Source: Gammaproteobacteria bacterium
Lineage (GTDB): Bacteria > Pseudomonadota > Gammaproteobacteria > Enterobacterales > Alteromonadaceae
Direction of reading: 5' to 3'
Length of the DNA stretch: 64,000 bases
Assembly: GCA_018222405.1 (NCBI GenBank)
Contig: JAAFAI010000004.1
Span: 227,999-291,998, forward strand
Position 1 is the first letter of the stretch. Each line of letters opens with the position of its first letter. The position numbers and the translations under genes are program-made. The notes below the pieces were generated by a model. It was not told where the DNA came from. It was given only the letters and a program-made list of their open reading frames with translations, and made no database searches. This document shows, one piece after another, positions 57,201 through 64,000 of this stretch.

Positions 57201-58600
57201 AGCGACTCATCACTTAAATTCACAAAGCGTGAGAAGCGCCCGTTAGTCGACAACGACACCGAGTACGGGTCGGTTACTTCCAAGGTGGTAATTTCCTCCA
57301 GTGATGGATAATACACGGTAACTTCATAACGATAGAGTTTTCTGTCCAGACTGGTATCACCGGCATAAGACCAGACGCCAGACGAGTCATCCAGGGCCAT
57401 TGGGTAACGGTTAGCCAGGGTCTTATCATCATTGAATACCAGTAGGTTTACTTCCGTTGCCGTAGGTGCCCAGACTGATGCTGTAATGCCCTCGTCGCTA
57501 TAGACGCCACCGAGCATGGCTTCATCGGCGTCATTATCACCGCGGGTATATAACTGGTCGAGAACGTTGGCATGTTGCAAGCGTGTAGCAGCAAGCAAGG
57601 TACCATCGCTGGCATAACCACCCACAACCACCTGAGTTTTTAGCACTGCTTTGGCCTCGTCGCTACTCCATTGCCCCTCGAATGCCGGCAATGAAGCCAG
57701 ATGTGGGGCAATAGCAACCTGTTCTTCGGTAAGGCTGGTTGCACTGAGCTCGATGGCGGTACCGTTAAGACCGTTTTCCACCGTGGTGGCCAAATCGGCC
57801 GCGGCAGAATAATGCAGTTTCACCGTTTCAACACCGTCCGGTGCGTCCCATAACACAACCTGGGTATCCAGCCAGTGCGCCGCTGCGCCTTCAATTTTTA
57901 CCGGTTGCGGGCCCAGTGATAACAAAGGAAATTCAAAAACGGTGGGCACGCCGGAGAGCGTAAAATTCATTCGTGTAAAGGTTTCATCGTCCTGATCCAG
58001 TGGAGCCTGAAAATCGGCGCCGCCCATTTCTTTACCTGCATCGTCGGTGCCTTTATGAATAATGAAGTTATGGCAGGCGCCCGGTGTACCGGCTACGCCG
58101 GGTTTAAGCTCCAGGATCCAGTACGCCCCGAAATTAGGGTCGATACCAGAAATCGCCCTGCCATTGGCCCAGTCGGTATCGCCATCGGCGTAAGCATCAC
58201 AGGCATCGTTATTCCAGGTATGCAGCTTCCAGCCGTCATAGGCACTGTCGCCCGGGTCATTTGTGGCCCCTACCCCAGCGCGGTTGTAGTACAACACAGC
58301 CTGGTTAGCAGTTGGGAAATATACCGGATCGTCCAGCGTTGGATCAGCACCAACCACGCAGGCACTATTGTCTTCATTAGGTACCGTAGGTGGATCGCAA
58401 TCAATGGGCGGTTTTTCCACGCACATCATGCCAGCTTCATCGGGCACCAAAGGCGCATCACACACCAACAAATCATTGGAGCCTGAGTCTGTGCCAGAAC
58501 TGCCACACCCGGTAAGGGTGAGCACCACTAACACCATTAAGCCAGCCAGTATTTTATACAGCATGCCGGTGGATGCTGTGGGTTGAGTAAAAGTATTCAT
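54233..58600 (-). CDS. pulA: Pullulanase-type GH13 lipoprotein with three C-terminal starch-binding-type repeats
   Basis: 1,455 residues. Lipobox LTGC (about 29-32) then a GSSGTDSGS linker. N-terminal PulA domains with CBM41-like segment (about 70-320), a CBM48/isoamylase-N domain (GGVYSDEGITASVWAPTATEV), the GH13_13 barrel with VALDVVYNHTNASG, DAFRFDIMSQS (nucleophile Asp near 732), YGEGWNK (acid Glu) and YVSKHDNETLWD, then a C-terminal beta domain. Residues about 1128-1455 hold three repeats beginning VYLRGxxNGWGTD. Debranches alpha-1,6 links of pullulan, starch or glycogen at the cell surface. Its ATG overlaps the TonB receptor TGA (ATGA), so the two are translationally coupled. Confidence 0.93.
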   Translation of the reverse strand: MNTFTQPTASTGMLYKILAGLMVLVVLTLTGCGSSGTDSGSNDLLVCDAPLVPDEAGMMCVEKPPIDCDPPTVPNEDNSACVVGADPTLDDPVYFPTANQAVLYYNRAGVGATNDPGDSAYDGWKLHTWNNDACDAYADGDTDWANGRAISGIDPNFGAYWILELKPGVAGTPGACHNFIIHKGTDDAGKEMGGADFQAPLDQDDETFTRMNFTLSGVPTVFEFPLLSLGPQPVKIEGAAAHWLDTQVVLWDAPDGVETVKLHYSAAADLATTVENGLNGTAIELSATSLTEEQVAIAPHLASLPAFEGQWSSDEAKAVLKTQVVVGGYASDGTLLAATRLQHANVLDQLYTRGDNDADEAMLGGVYSDEGITASVWAPTATEVNLLVFNDDKTLANRYPMALDDSSGVWSYAGDTSLDRKLYRYEVTVYYPSLEEITTLEVTDPYSVSLSTNGRFSRFVNLSDESLKPDGWDTQWIPEIANPEDAVIYEGHVRDFSIRDMSTSEANRGKYLAFTETGSDPVDHLQTLADAGLTHFHILPSNDIATIDEDPANTVDIYDTVGQLCVKKPDAQVCNEEDPGSILLDVYNSYDPLSQAGSAQALTQDLRSVDSFNWGYDPHHFNAPEGSYASSAEGVERIIEMRAMVQALHEIGLRVALDVVYNHTNASGIFTKSVLDKVVPGYYHRYETDTGAIVRETCCEDTEPRNVMMEKLMQDSLIMWASEYKFDAFRFDIMSQSTKDSMVRLREAIQAIDPDNYFYGEGWNKIDRGYEQANQLNMAGTEIGTYNDRLRDAIRYGHIFNPDSDSALYEQDRVKMGMAGTLADFVLNTSGGRATTASALGGYAKDPAEIINYVSKHDNETLWDQLNYVLPESLTLHERVRAQNAGMGITLLSQGIPFLQMGGDMLRSKSMDRDSYDSGDWFNYVDFTMQTNNWNVGLPLAEKNEARWSEMGQFVSSPERAASMTEIELAAEVFKEFLTIRQTSPLFRLTTAEEIMQRVGFHNLGTRQQVGLIAMSIDDGYNSEAETLLTDIDVNYDAVMVMVNTGYEEKTLSVNTASGFMLHPVQQSSYDSTVRGAYFTEDQAGNGSFTVPALTIAVFVKPQAGAQGYGLASYATAGAPDVVPYGDTPVYLRGSMNGWGTDGEFSYQGNGIYTATAQLTAGNQYEFKFASEDWATVNFGAANASEATVTESEPVALGTTNNNLFFTPTIDATYLFTVDASDPQAPVLTVENEEPYAGTEVYLRGGFNGWGTDTPLLYQGGRQYQVAMSLAAGSYEFKVASEDWATVNLGAISGADADKQVVLGEPAYLAATNDNLVLTIEEDGDYVFVLDVTDKAEPVLKVFTEQFFGNTPVYLRGGMNGWGTDDELIYQGAGVYAVDITLGGGATEFKVASEDWATVNLGNPDDALTNTVEEGVGKVLGSSNNNLMIELAAGTYEFRVTGPDASQPILTVIAK
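54240..55230 (-). repeat. Three tandem carbohydrate-binding-type repeats inside the pullulanase
   Basis: Units start near 55225, 54895 and 54550 on the minus strand, each opening with VYLRG(S/G)(M/F)NGWGTD and containing a copy of EFK(F/V)ASEDWATVN(F/L)G, about 330-345 bp apart. The first repeat keeps EFKFASEDW, the other two EFKVASEDW. They resemble X25/SusE-like starch-binding modules. Confidence 0.8.
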
Positions 58601-61600
58601 AGCGAGTAAGTCATCCCCAGGAAGTATTGGGTTCCGAAGAACTGAATGGTTCCTGTTTGTTCAGGCGAGGTGAAATAGCTTTTGGTGGGTTCATCAGTCA
58701 GGTTATTTATCTGGAACAACACACTTATGTTGTCGTTGATTTCATAGGAGGCCTGATAGTCCACCACTAACTCTGAATCAAAATTGACGGTCTGATCGTT
58801 GACCGCGACCTGCTTAGAAACAAACGCGTCGCGGTAGCGGCCTGACACCCGGGTTTCAAACCCTTCGTATTCCCAGAATAAGGTCATCGTGGCGACGTTT
58901 TCTGACAAGCCCGGTAACTGACTGGCATACACGCCATTACCGACGGTGCGCTGTATCTCACTTTCGGTATACGAATAGCTGGCATTAACGCCCAGTCCCG
59001 ACCACATACCCGGTAGATCACTGTATATCTGCGTATAAGCCAGCTCTATACCGCGAATGTAGCCGCCGCGGGCATTATTAATAGCGGTTTCATAGCGACC
59101 ATCAGTGGTAGGCACCGTTACGGTAACCGGCGCTCCGGTATTATCGACAACCGGCTCAGGCGCCTGACCCGGATAATCGGCTTCGTAAAATACCGGTACC
59201 GTCACTGAATCCGGTACCACAAAGCCGTTGCCCTCAAAGTCATAGGGTTCGATGGCTATGTTTTCGATAAACGATTCAATGTTCTTATAAAAACCCGCAA
59301 CAACAATCGCGCCGTCACTATCGTCAAAGTAGTGCTCATAGGAAATGTCATACTGAGTAGCGTAAAACGGATCCAGATAGGGGCTGTTATTTGATGACCC
59401 CGAAATGCGCGCCTGCTGATTGGATAAGGTAATCTCACCGGAGTCGCGGTTTTGGGTAGCACTGATTAACTCAACGTTAGTCGACGCATTGGCTGCAAAG
59501 CGATTGATCGGCGCTCGGCCCATTACTCGCGCAGCAGCAACACGAAGTTGCGAATTATCAGTAAGCTGGAAATTTAAGTTAATCGACGGCAGGACATCGG
59601 TGTACTCGTAAGTGAGTATGGCCGGCCGATAGAAATTATTGATATAGCCAAGCTCATCGACAATATTTTGTGCTCCGGCGGTGGGATCGCTTACCTCTAC
59701 ATCCTGACCGGTCTCAGGATCTTCCACAAACATGGTAGCCCGTTGCAACGTAGTTGAGCTCTGTTTGGATTTTACGTAGCGAACGCCGATATTACCGGTA
59801 ATCGGTAACCCGCCGATTTCAGTATCGATATTGGCCATCAGATAAGCAGCTGAGACAGTTTCAAACACGTCACCACTTTCCAGGACCGACCATGCGGTAG
59901 ACACAGTGGCCTCGTCAGGACCATTAATGACACCCGGGTCTCCTGCTCCCCAGGTTTGCGCTGGTTGCGGTATCCCGGAAGGGAACCAGGCTTGAAGCGC
60001 TTTGCCCAGATCAATGGAAAGGTAATTGGGAAAGTAAGCAAAGTCGCCCTGCCAGTTCACCACCTCGGCTAAATCATCGGTCAGACGCAGCGGCGGCTGG
60101 CTCGAGGAAAATGCCTGGTCATTACCATATTCAAACACCGAGCGATCGTTACTGTAGGTACGGTCTGAATAACGGCCACCAAACTCGATGGATGAGATGA
60201 AGTCGGTATCAATAAAATACTGGAAGTCAGCCCGGTAGGCATCCAGTTCATCACTGTTAACATAGGGATAAATGCCATACTTACTGACCATGACGCGGTC
60301 AAGATCGGTAAAGGCATCGGCCTGATTAAACTGCAAATCCGGTAAGTCCATACCATTGAGCAGATACGAGATCTGTATATTTTCATCAAAGCGCGGACTA
60401 GCGGCGGTGGCATCCTCACCAACCAGAGACCACAACAGGCCATTGCGGAAATTACTGTTAGCTTTAGATAAAGCAATATCAAACTGTGCGGCAAATTTAT
60501 CGGTGATCTGCCAGTCGGCATTGATACCGTAGCTTTCAACTTTATCGAAATCCTGGTTATCGTCATTGACCAGTTCGATACGGGTTTCACTGCTATCAGA
60601 ACGCACAAACGTACCGCCAACAACACTGTTATTCACCACCACAGGATTGTAGATTTCAGTATTGACGCCACCGAGCTTTACCCGGAAACCGCGGGCAAAG
60701 GCTTCTGAATCAAATTTGGATACGAAGGCATCGGCTTTTAAGGTGAAGTTATCCAGCGGAGCCCACTCAATGGCCGCAACATAGCCGTTGCGGGTTTCCT
60801 CACCACCCTTGTGCTGCATCTCAAAGCCTTCGGAAATGAGTTCACATTCCAGGCACTGATCTTCCCGGGGCACATCTGAATTCGGGTTATAATTCTCCTC
60901 ATCACCGGCCAGGCCATCGACATCAACTTCTGCATTGTAGGCAAAGCCGATGAACTGAGTAGAAACACTCGGTTGATATAACCTGGCGTAACCAAGGGAA
61001 ACTCCCAGGGTGTCATCTAAGAACTTGCCCTGATAGGAAAAGCTCAGGCGATGGCCAAACTCTTCTGCATCAGCCACTTCATTGGCCCGGTCGTTAAACA
61101 TACCGCGCACGTTGGCATTAAAGGTATGTTTGTCATCCTTAGCTAACGCACTGGCGGTTTGTAACTCAACCGTACCGGCCACCCCGCCCTCAATCACCGA
61201 CGCTTTGGGTGATTTATACACTGCTGCCGAATTGATCAATTCAGACGGGTACTGATCAAATTCGATTGAGCGACTACCACTGGTAGATACCTGCTCCCGA
61301 CCGTTCAGTGTCGAGAAGACAAAATCCCCGGATAAGCCACGAATATTGATTTCAGCTGCCTGACCACCGGTTCGTACCGCGGATATCCCCGGCAACCGGG
61401 TGAGTGCATCGGCCATACTGACGTCGGGCAAGCCACCCAGGTCGTCGGCTGAGAGCTGTTCTGAAACGGTATCACCAAAACGCTTTTGGTTGAGTGACTG
61501 AATAAGACTGCTACTAAAACCGCGCACCTCAATGCGCTCTATAGCTTCTTCCTGTTTTCCCTGGTCACTGTTTTGCGCTGTGTCTTGCGCCAAAAGCGGA

Positions 61601-61668
61601 TAACTAGTGAAAACCAACCCACTGGTTAATAGTGCCAGAGTGATAGCACTGGGTTTGAACGTTTTCAT
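58597..61668 (-). CDS. TonB-dependent outer-membrane receptor, probably for maltodextrins
   Basis: 1,023 residues. Signal peptide (1-27, PLLAQDT), a TonB-box-like IERIEVRGF (about 43-51), a plug domain with LPDVSMADALTRLPGISAVR and GTVELQTASA, and a 22-strand-type barrel ending in the aromatic-terminated MTYSL. Large barrel and operon position with pullulanase match the MalA group of glucan receptors. It imports maltodextrin across the outer membrane with TonB energy. First gene of the operon; a candidate LacI operator lies 103 bp upstream. Confidence 0.9.
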   Translation of the reverse strand: MKTFKPSAITLALLTSGLVFTSYPLLAQDTAQNSDQGKQEEAIERIEVRGFSSSLIQSLNQKRFGDTVSEQLSADDLGGLPDVSMADALTRLPGISAVRTGGQAAEINIRGLSGDFVFSTLNGREQVSTSGSRSIEFDQYPSELINSAAVYKSPKASVIEGGVAGTVELQTASALAKDDKHTFNANVRGMFNDRANEVADAEEFGHRLSFSYQGKFLDDTLGVSLGYARLYQPSVSTQFIGFAYNAEVDVDGLAGDEENYNPNSDVPREDQCLECELISEGFEMQHKGGEETRNGYVAAIEWAPLDNFTLKADAFVSKFDSEAFARGFRVKLGGVNTEIYNPVVVNNSVVGGTFVRSDSSETRIELVNDDNQDFDKVESYGINADWQITDKFAAQFDIALSKANSNFRNGLLWSLVGEDATAASPRFDENIQISYLLNGMDLPDLQFNQADAFTDLDRVMVSKYGIYPYVNSDELDAYRADFQYFIDTDFISSIEFGGRYSDRTYSNDRSVFEYGNDQAFSSSQPPLRLTDDLAEVVNWQGDFAYFPNYLSIDLGKALQAWFPSGIPQPAQTWGAGDPGVINGPDEATVSTAWSVLESGDVFETVSAAYLMANIDTEIGGLPITGNIGVRYVKSKQSSTTLQRATMFVEDPETGQDVEVSDPTAGAQNIVDELGYINNFYRPAILTYEYTDVLPSINLNFQLTDNSQLRVAAARVMGRAPINRFAANASTNVELISATQNRDSGEITLSNQQARISGSSNNSPYLDPFYATQYDISYEHYFDDSDGAIVVAGFYKNIESFIENIAIEPYDFEGNGFVVPDSVTVPVFYEADYPGQAPEPVVDNTGAPVTVTVPTTDGRYETAINNARGGYIRGIELAYTQIYSDLPGMWSGLGVNASYSYTESEIQRTVGNGVYASQLPGLSENVATMTLFWEYEGFETRVSGRYRDAFVSKQVAVNDQTVNFDSELVVDYQASYEINDNISVLFQINNLTDEPTKSYFTSPEQTGTIQFFGTQYFLGMTYSL

Positions 61669-61770
61669 GTTTTCCCCATTATTAGTTATGTTAAGAAATG
61701 CTGTGCAACATTTCGCCGGTTTGATTACCGAATTTCATACTAATTGCTGGGTGAAAAACTGAAAATGTCA

Positions 61771-61784
61771 TGCATACGTATTCA
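61771..61784. promoter_or_regulatory. Shared LacI-type operator (receptor/pullulanase promoter copy)
   Basis: TGCATACGTATTCA, identical to the copy at 46845 upstream of the GH13 amylase. Placed 103 bp before the TonB receptor start, a usual position for repressor or activator binding. Confidence 0.6.
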
Positions 61785-61884
61785 GTTAACTTTTTTTACA
61801 AATTTTTCACAACGGATTTATAGTAATAAAAGAGGAGATCCCTAAAAGCATCTTAATTCGCCTATCTTTTTGATAAATAATAAA

Positions 61885-61907
61885 AAAGCCCGCATAAAGC
61901 GGGCTTT
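61885..61907 (-). terminator. Terminator after sucD
   Basis: AAAGCCCGC/GCGGGCTTT with a 5-nt loop and an A-run to its left (T-run on the minus strand). It lies 46 nt past the sucD stop. Confidence 0.85.
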
Positions 61908-61952
61908 ACCAAACAATAAATTGTTAACGCATCAGCGCCAAACCAGAGGTAT

Positions 61953-62825
61953 TTACCAACCAGTTTGTTCGCGCAGTGCTTTACCGATATCGGCCAGTGA
62001 GCGAACAGTTTTAACGCCTGCTGCTTCAAGGGCTGCAAATTTCTCGTCTGCAGTACCTTTACCGCCAGCGATAATCGCACCAGCGTGACCCATACGTTTG
62101 CCCGGAGGCGCAGTAACACCAGCAATGTAAGAAACAACCGGCTTAGTCACGTTTTCTTTGATAAATGCTGCCGCTTCTTCTTCTGCAGTACCACCAATCT
62201 CACCGATCATAACAATCGCTTCGGTTTGTGGATCGTCCTGGAACAACTTCAGGATGTCGATGAAGTTAGAACCCGGGATTGGGTCACCACCAATACCAAC
62301 ACAGGTAGACTGACCAAAACCTTCGTCAGTAGTTTGTTTAACTGCTTCGTATGTAAGCGTACCAGAGCGTGAAACAATACCAACTTTACCAGGCTTGTGG
62401 ATGTGGCCAGGCATGATACCAATCTTGCACTCACCCGGAGTAATAACACCCGGACAGTTAGGACCAATCATGCGTGCGCCTTTAGCATTTACGTATTCTT
62501 TAACGTAAAGCATATCCAGCGTAGGAATACCTTCAGTGATACAAACCACTAATTCGATACCGGCATCTACTGCTTCAACAATTGAGTCCTTACAGAAAGG
62601 GGCTGGAACGTAGATAACAGAGGCTGTGGCGCCAGTTGCTTCAACCGCTTCACGAACCGTGTTGAATACTGGCAGGCCTAAGTGCTCAGTGCCACCTTTA
62701 CCAGGCGTTACACCGCCAACCATTTGCGTACCGTAGGCAAGCGCTTGTTCAGAGTGAAAAGTACCCTGACCGCCAGTGAAACCCTGACAGATAACTTTAG
62801 TATCTTTACCGATCAAAACTGACAT
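61953..62825 (-). CDS. sucD: Succinyl-CoA synthetase alpha subunit
   Basis: 290 residues, the usual length. CoA-binding [18 protein letters not shown] near the N-terminus, then the phosphohistidine in [18 protein letters not shown] (about 245) and [12 protein letters not shown]. With SucC it interconverts succinyl-CoA and succinate with ATP or GTP formation in the TCA cycle. Its ATG shares one base with the sucC stop (TAATG). Confidence 0.96.
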   Translation of the reverse strand: MSVLIGKDTKVICQGFTGGQGTFHSEQALAYGTQMVGGVTPGKGGTEHLGLPVFNTVREAVEATGATASVIYVPAPFCKDSIVEAVDAGIELVVCITEGIPTLDMLYVKEYVNAKGARMIGPNCPGVITPGECKIGIMPGHIHKPGKVGIVSRSGTLTYEAVKQTTDEGFGQSTCVGIGGDPIPGSNFIDILKLFQDDPQTEAIVMIGEIGGTAEEEAAAFIKENVTKPVVSYIAGVTAPPGKRMGHAGAIIAGGKGTADEKFAALEAAGVKTVRSLADIGKALREQTGW

Positions 62826-63991
62826 TATTTGCCCTCCGCAGCTGCAACAACTTTCTCTGCTGCATCAGTTAATGATTCTGCAGCGATGATATCCAAACCA
62901 GAGTTACCCAGCACTTCACGGCCAAGCTCTGCATTGGTACCTTCAAGACGTACAACAACCGGTACTTCAACGCCTACTTCTTTAACTGCGCCGATGATAC
63001 CTTCTGCGATCATGTCACAACGTACGATACCGCCGAAGATGTTAACCAGAACGGCTTTCACGTTGTCGTCAGACAGAATGATTTTGAATGCTTCAGCAAC
63101 ACGCTCTTTAGTCGCGCCGCCACCAACATCCAGGAAGTTAGCCGGGCTACCGCCGTGCAGGTTTACAATGTCCATGGTACCCATGGCCAGACCCGCACCG
63201 TTAACCATACAGCCAACGTTTCCGTCCAGTGCTACGTAGTTCAGTTCCCACTGAGCAGCATGTGCTTCACGAGCATCTTCCTGTGAAGGATCTTTCATGT
63301 CCTTCAGCTTAGGCTGACGGTACATTGCGTTGCTGTCTACGCCCAGTTTAGCGTCCAGACAGTGCAGGTTACCGTCTGCTTTGATTACCAGCGGGTTAAT
63401 TTCGATTAACGCCAGATCCAGGTCTTCAAACATTTTCGCCAGACCTAAGAAGATCTGTACGAATTGCTTAACCTGTACGCCTTGCAGACCCAGTTTAAAC
63501 GCCATTTCACGCGCCTGATAAGGCTGAGGACCAACGATTGGGTCGATTTCAGCTTTCAGGATTTTTTCCGGAGTTTCTTCTGCAACGGTTTCAATTTCAA
63601 CACCGCCTTCAGTAGACGCCATGAAAACAACGCGGCGTGTGCCACGGTCTACCACAGCACCTAAGTACAATTCGTTTGCGATATCAGTGCAAGACTCTAC
63701 TAAGATCTTGCTTACAGGCTGACCGTTTTCGTCAGTCTGAAATGTCACCAGGTTTTTGCCTAACCACTTTTCAGCAAAAGCGCGAATTTCGTCTTTGGTT
63801 TTTACCAGCTTAACACCGCCGGCTTTACCACGGCCACCAGCGTGGACCTGACACTTTACAACCCATTCGTTACCGCCAATACGGTCAGCAGCTTCTACTG
63901 CACCTTGAGGGGTATCTGATGCGTATCCTTCAGAAACAGGTAAGCCGTATTCTTTGAATAGCTGCTTACCTTGGTATTCATGCAAATTCAT
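62825..63991 (-). CDS. sucC: Succinyl-CoA synthetase beta subunit
   Basis: 388 residues, full length. ATP-grasp domain beginning [19 protein letters not shown], with [20 protein letters not shown] for nucleotide binding, and the C-terminal flavodoxin-like domain with [18 protein letters not shown]. It carries the nucleotide and succinate sites. Complete in the window; the upstream sucAB genes are presumably beyond the right edge. Confidence 0.96.
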   Translation of the reverse strand: MNLHEYQGKQLFKEYGLPVSEGYASDTPQGAVEAADRIGGNEWVVKCQVHAGGRGKAGGVKLVKTKDEIRAFAEKWLGKNLVTFQTDENGQPVSKILVESCTDIANELYLGAVVDRGTRRVVFMASTEGGVEIETVAEETPEKILKAEIDPIVGPQPYQAREMAFKLGLQGVQVKQFVQIFLGLAKMFEDLDLALIEINPLVIKADGNLHCLDAKLGVDSNAMYRQPKLKDMKDPSQEDAREAHAAQWELNYVALDGNVGCMVNGAGLAMGTMDIVNLHGGSPANFLDVGGGATKERVAEAFKIILSDDNVKAVLVNIFGGIVRCDMIAEGIIGAVKEVGVEVPVVVRLEGTNAELGREVLGNSGLDIIAAESLTDAAEKVVAAAEGK

Positions 63992-64000
63992 GGTGTTTCT

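Noticed and set aside
60081..60626. 181-codon minus-strand frame inside the TonB receptor
   Set aside because: Shifted frame of a long intact gene; no independent start signal.
1..64000. Search for tRNA, rRNA, CRISPR arrays, transposases and phage genes
   Set aside because: No cloverleaf with CCA end, rRNA-like block, regular spacer-repeat series or mobile-element gene was recognised by eye; a covariance search could still find a small RNA.

Overview
The window reads as chromosome of a marine gammaproteobacterium of the order Alteromonadales, most likely the Alteromonas/Aestuariibacter/Bowmanella side of Alteromonadaceae. This rests on gene content: the yejK-yejL-yejM block, sohB, a PsrA-like TetR regulator, a VolA-type surface lipase, a DUF6279 lipoprotein, a large TonB receptor tied to pullulanase and GH13 amylase, a LiuR-like palindrome before a valine operon, and glnS, pfkA and sucCD of gammaproteobacterial type. 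No rRNA, tRNA, CRISPR array, integrase, transposase or prophage gene was seen.

Layout. 1-4648 (-) is the 5' part of a very large secreted vanadium haloperoxidase with Ig-like and FG-GAP repeats; it runs off the left edge. 5425-12434 holds an EF-hand protein, trhO, an unknown protein, a response regulator with TPRs, small lipoproteins, an EamA transporter and pfkA. 12435-16379 is an accessory patch: an AFG1-type ATPase whose sequence looks eukaryotic, then an AT-rich methyltransferase whose 3' end runs into an integron attC site, and a four-helix membrane protein just after it. 16380-26299 returns to core genes: a LytS/LytTR two-component pair, a DUF962 protein, a PilZ protein, an M61 peptidase, an M23 peptidase, a QueD-like protein, yejK, yejL and a shortened yejM.

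26355-31029 (-) is a valine catabolic operon (mmsA, acyl-CoA dehydrogenase, 3-hydroxyisobutyryl-CoA hydrolase, mmsB) behind an ACGT palindrome. It is followed by a second TPR response regulator, a second HIBADH-like reductase and a D-2-hydroxyacid dehydrogenase. 34916-38093 (-) is a tight four-gene run, sohB, psrA-like, ybgI, cmoM. Then come a VolA-type lipase, yciK and glnS.

43908-61668 is mainly an alpha-glucan utilisation region: a LacI regulator, a GH13 lipoprotein amylase, and a TonB receptor translationally coupled to a 1455-residue lipoprotein pullulanase. The amylase and receptor promoters share an identical 14-bp near-palindrome, so they probably form one maltodextrin regulon. Between them lie an ammonium-transporter/PAS/GGDEF/EAL fusion, an RNA methyltransferase, a phospholipase-D/VTT fusion overlapping an endonuclease/exonuclease/phosphatase gene, and a DUF4019 gene broken by one in-frame stop. 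The window ends with sucD and sucC of the TCA cycle.

The least ordinary parts are the 12.4-16.4 kb patch (eukaryote-like ATPase beside integron-cassette material), the Amt-GGDEF-EAL fusion, the shared glucan operator, and the haloperoxidase fusion.
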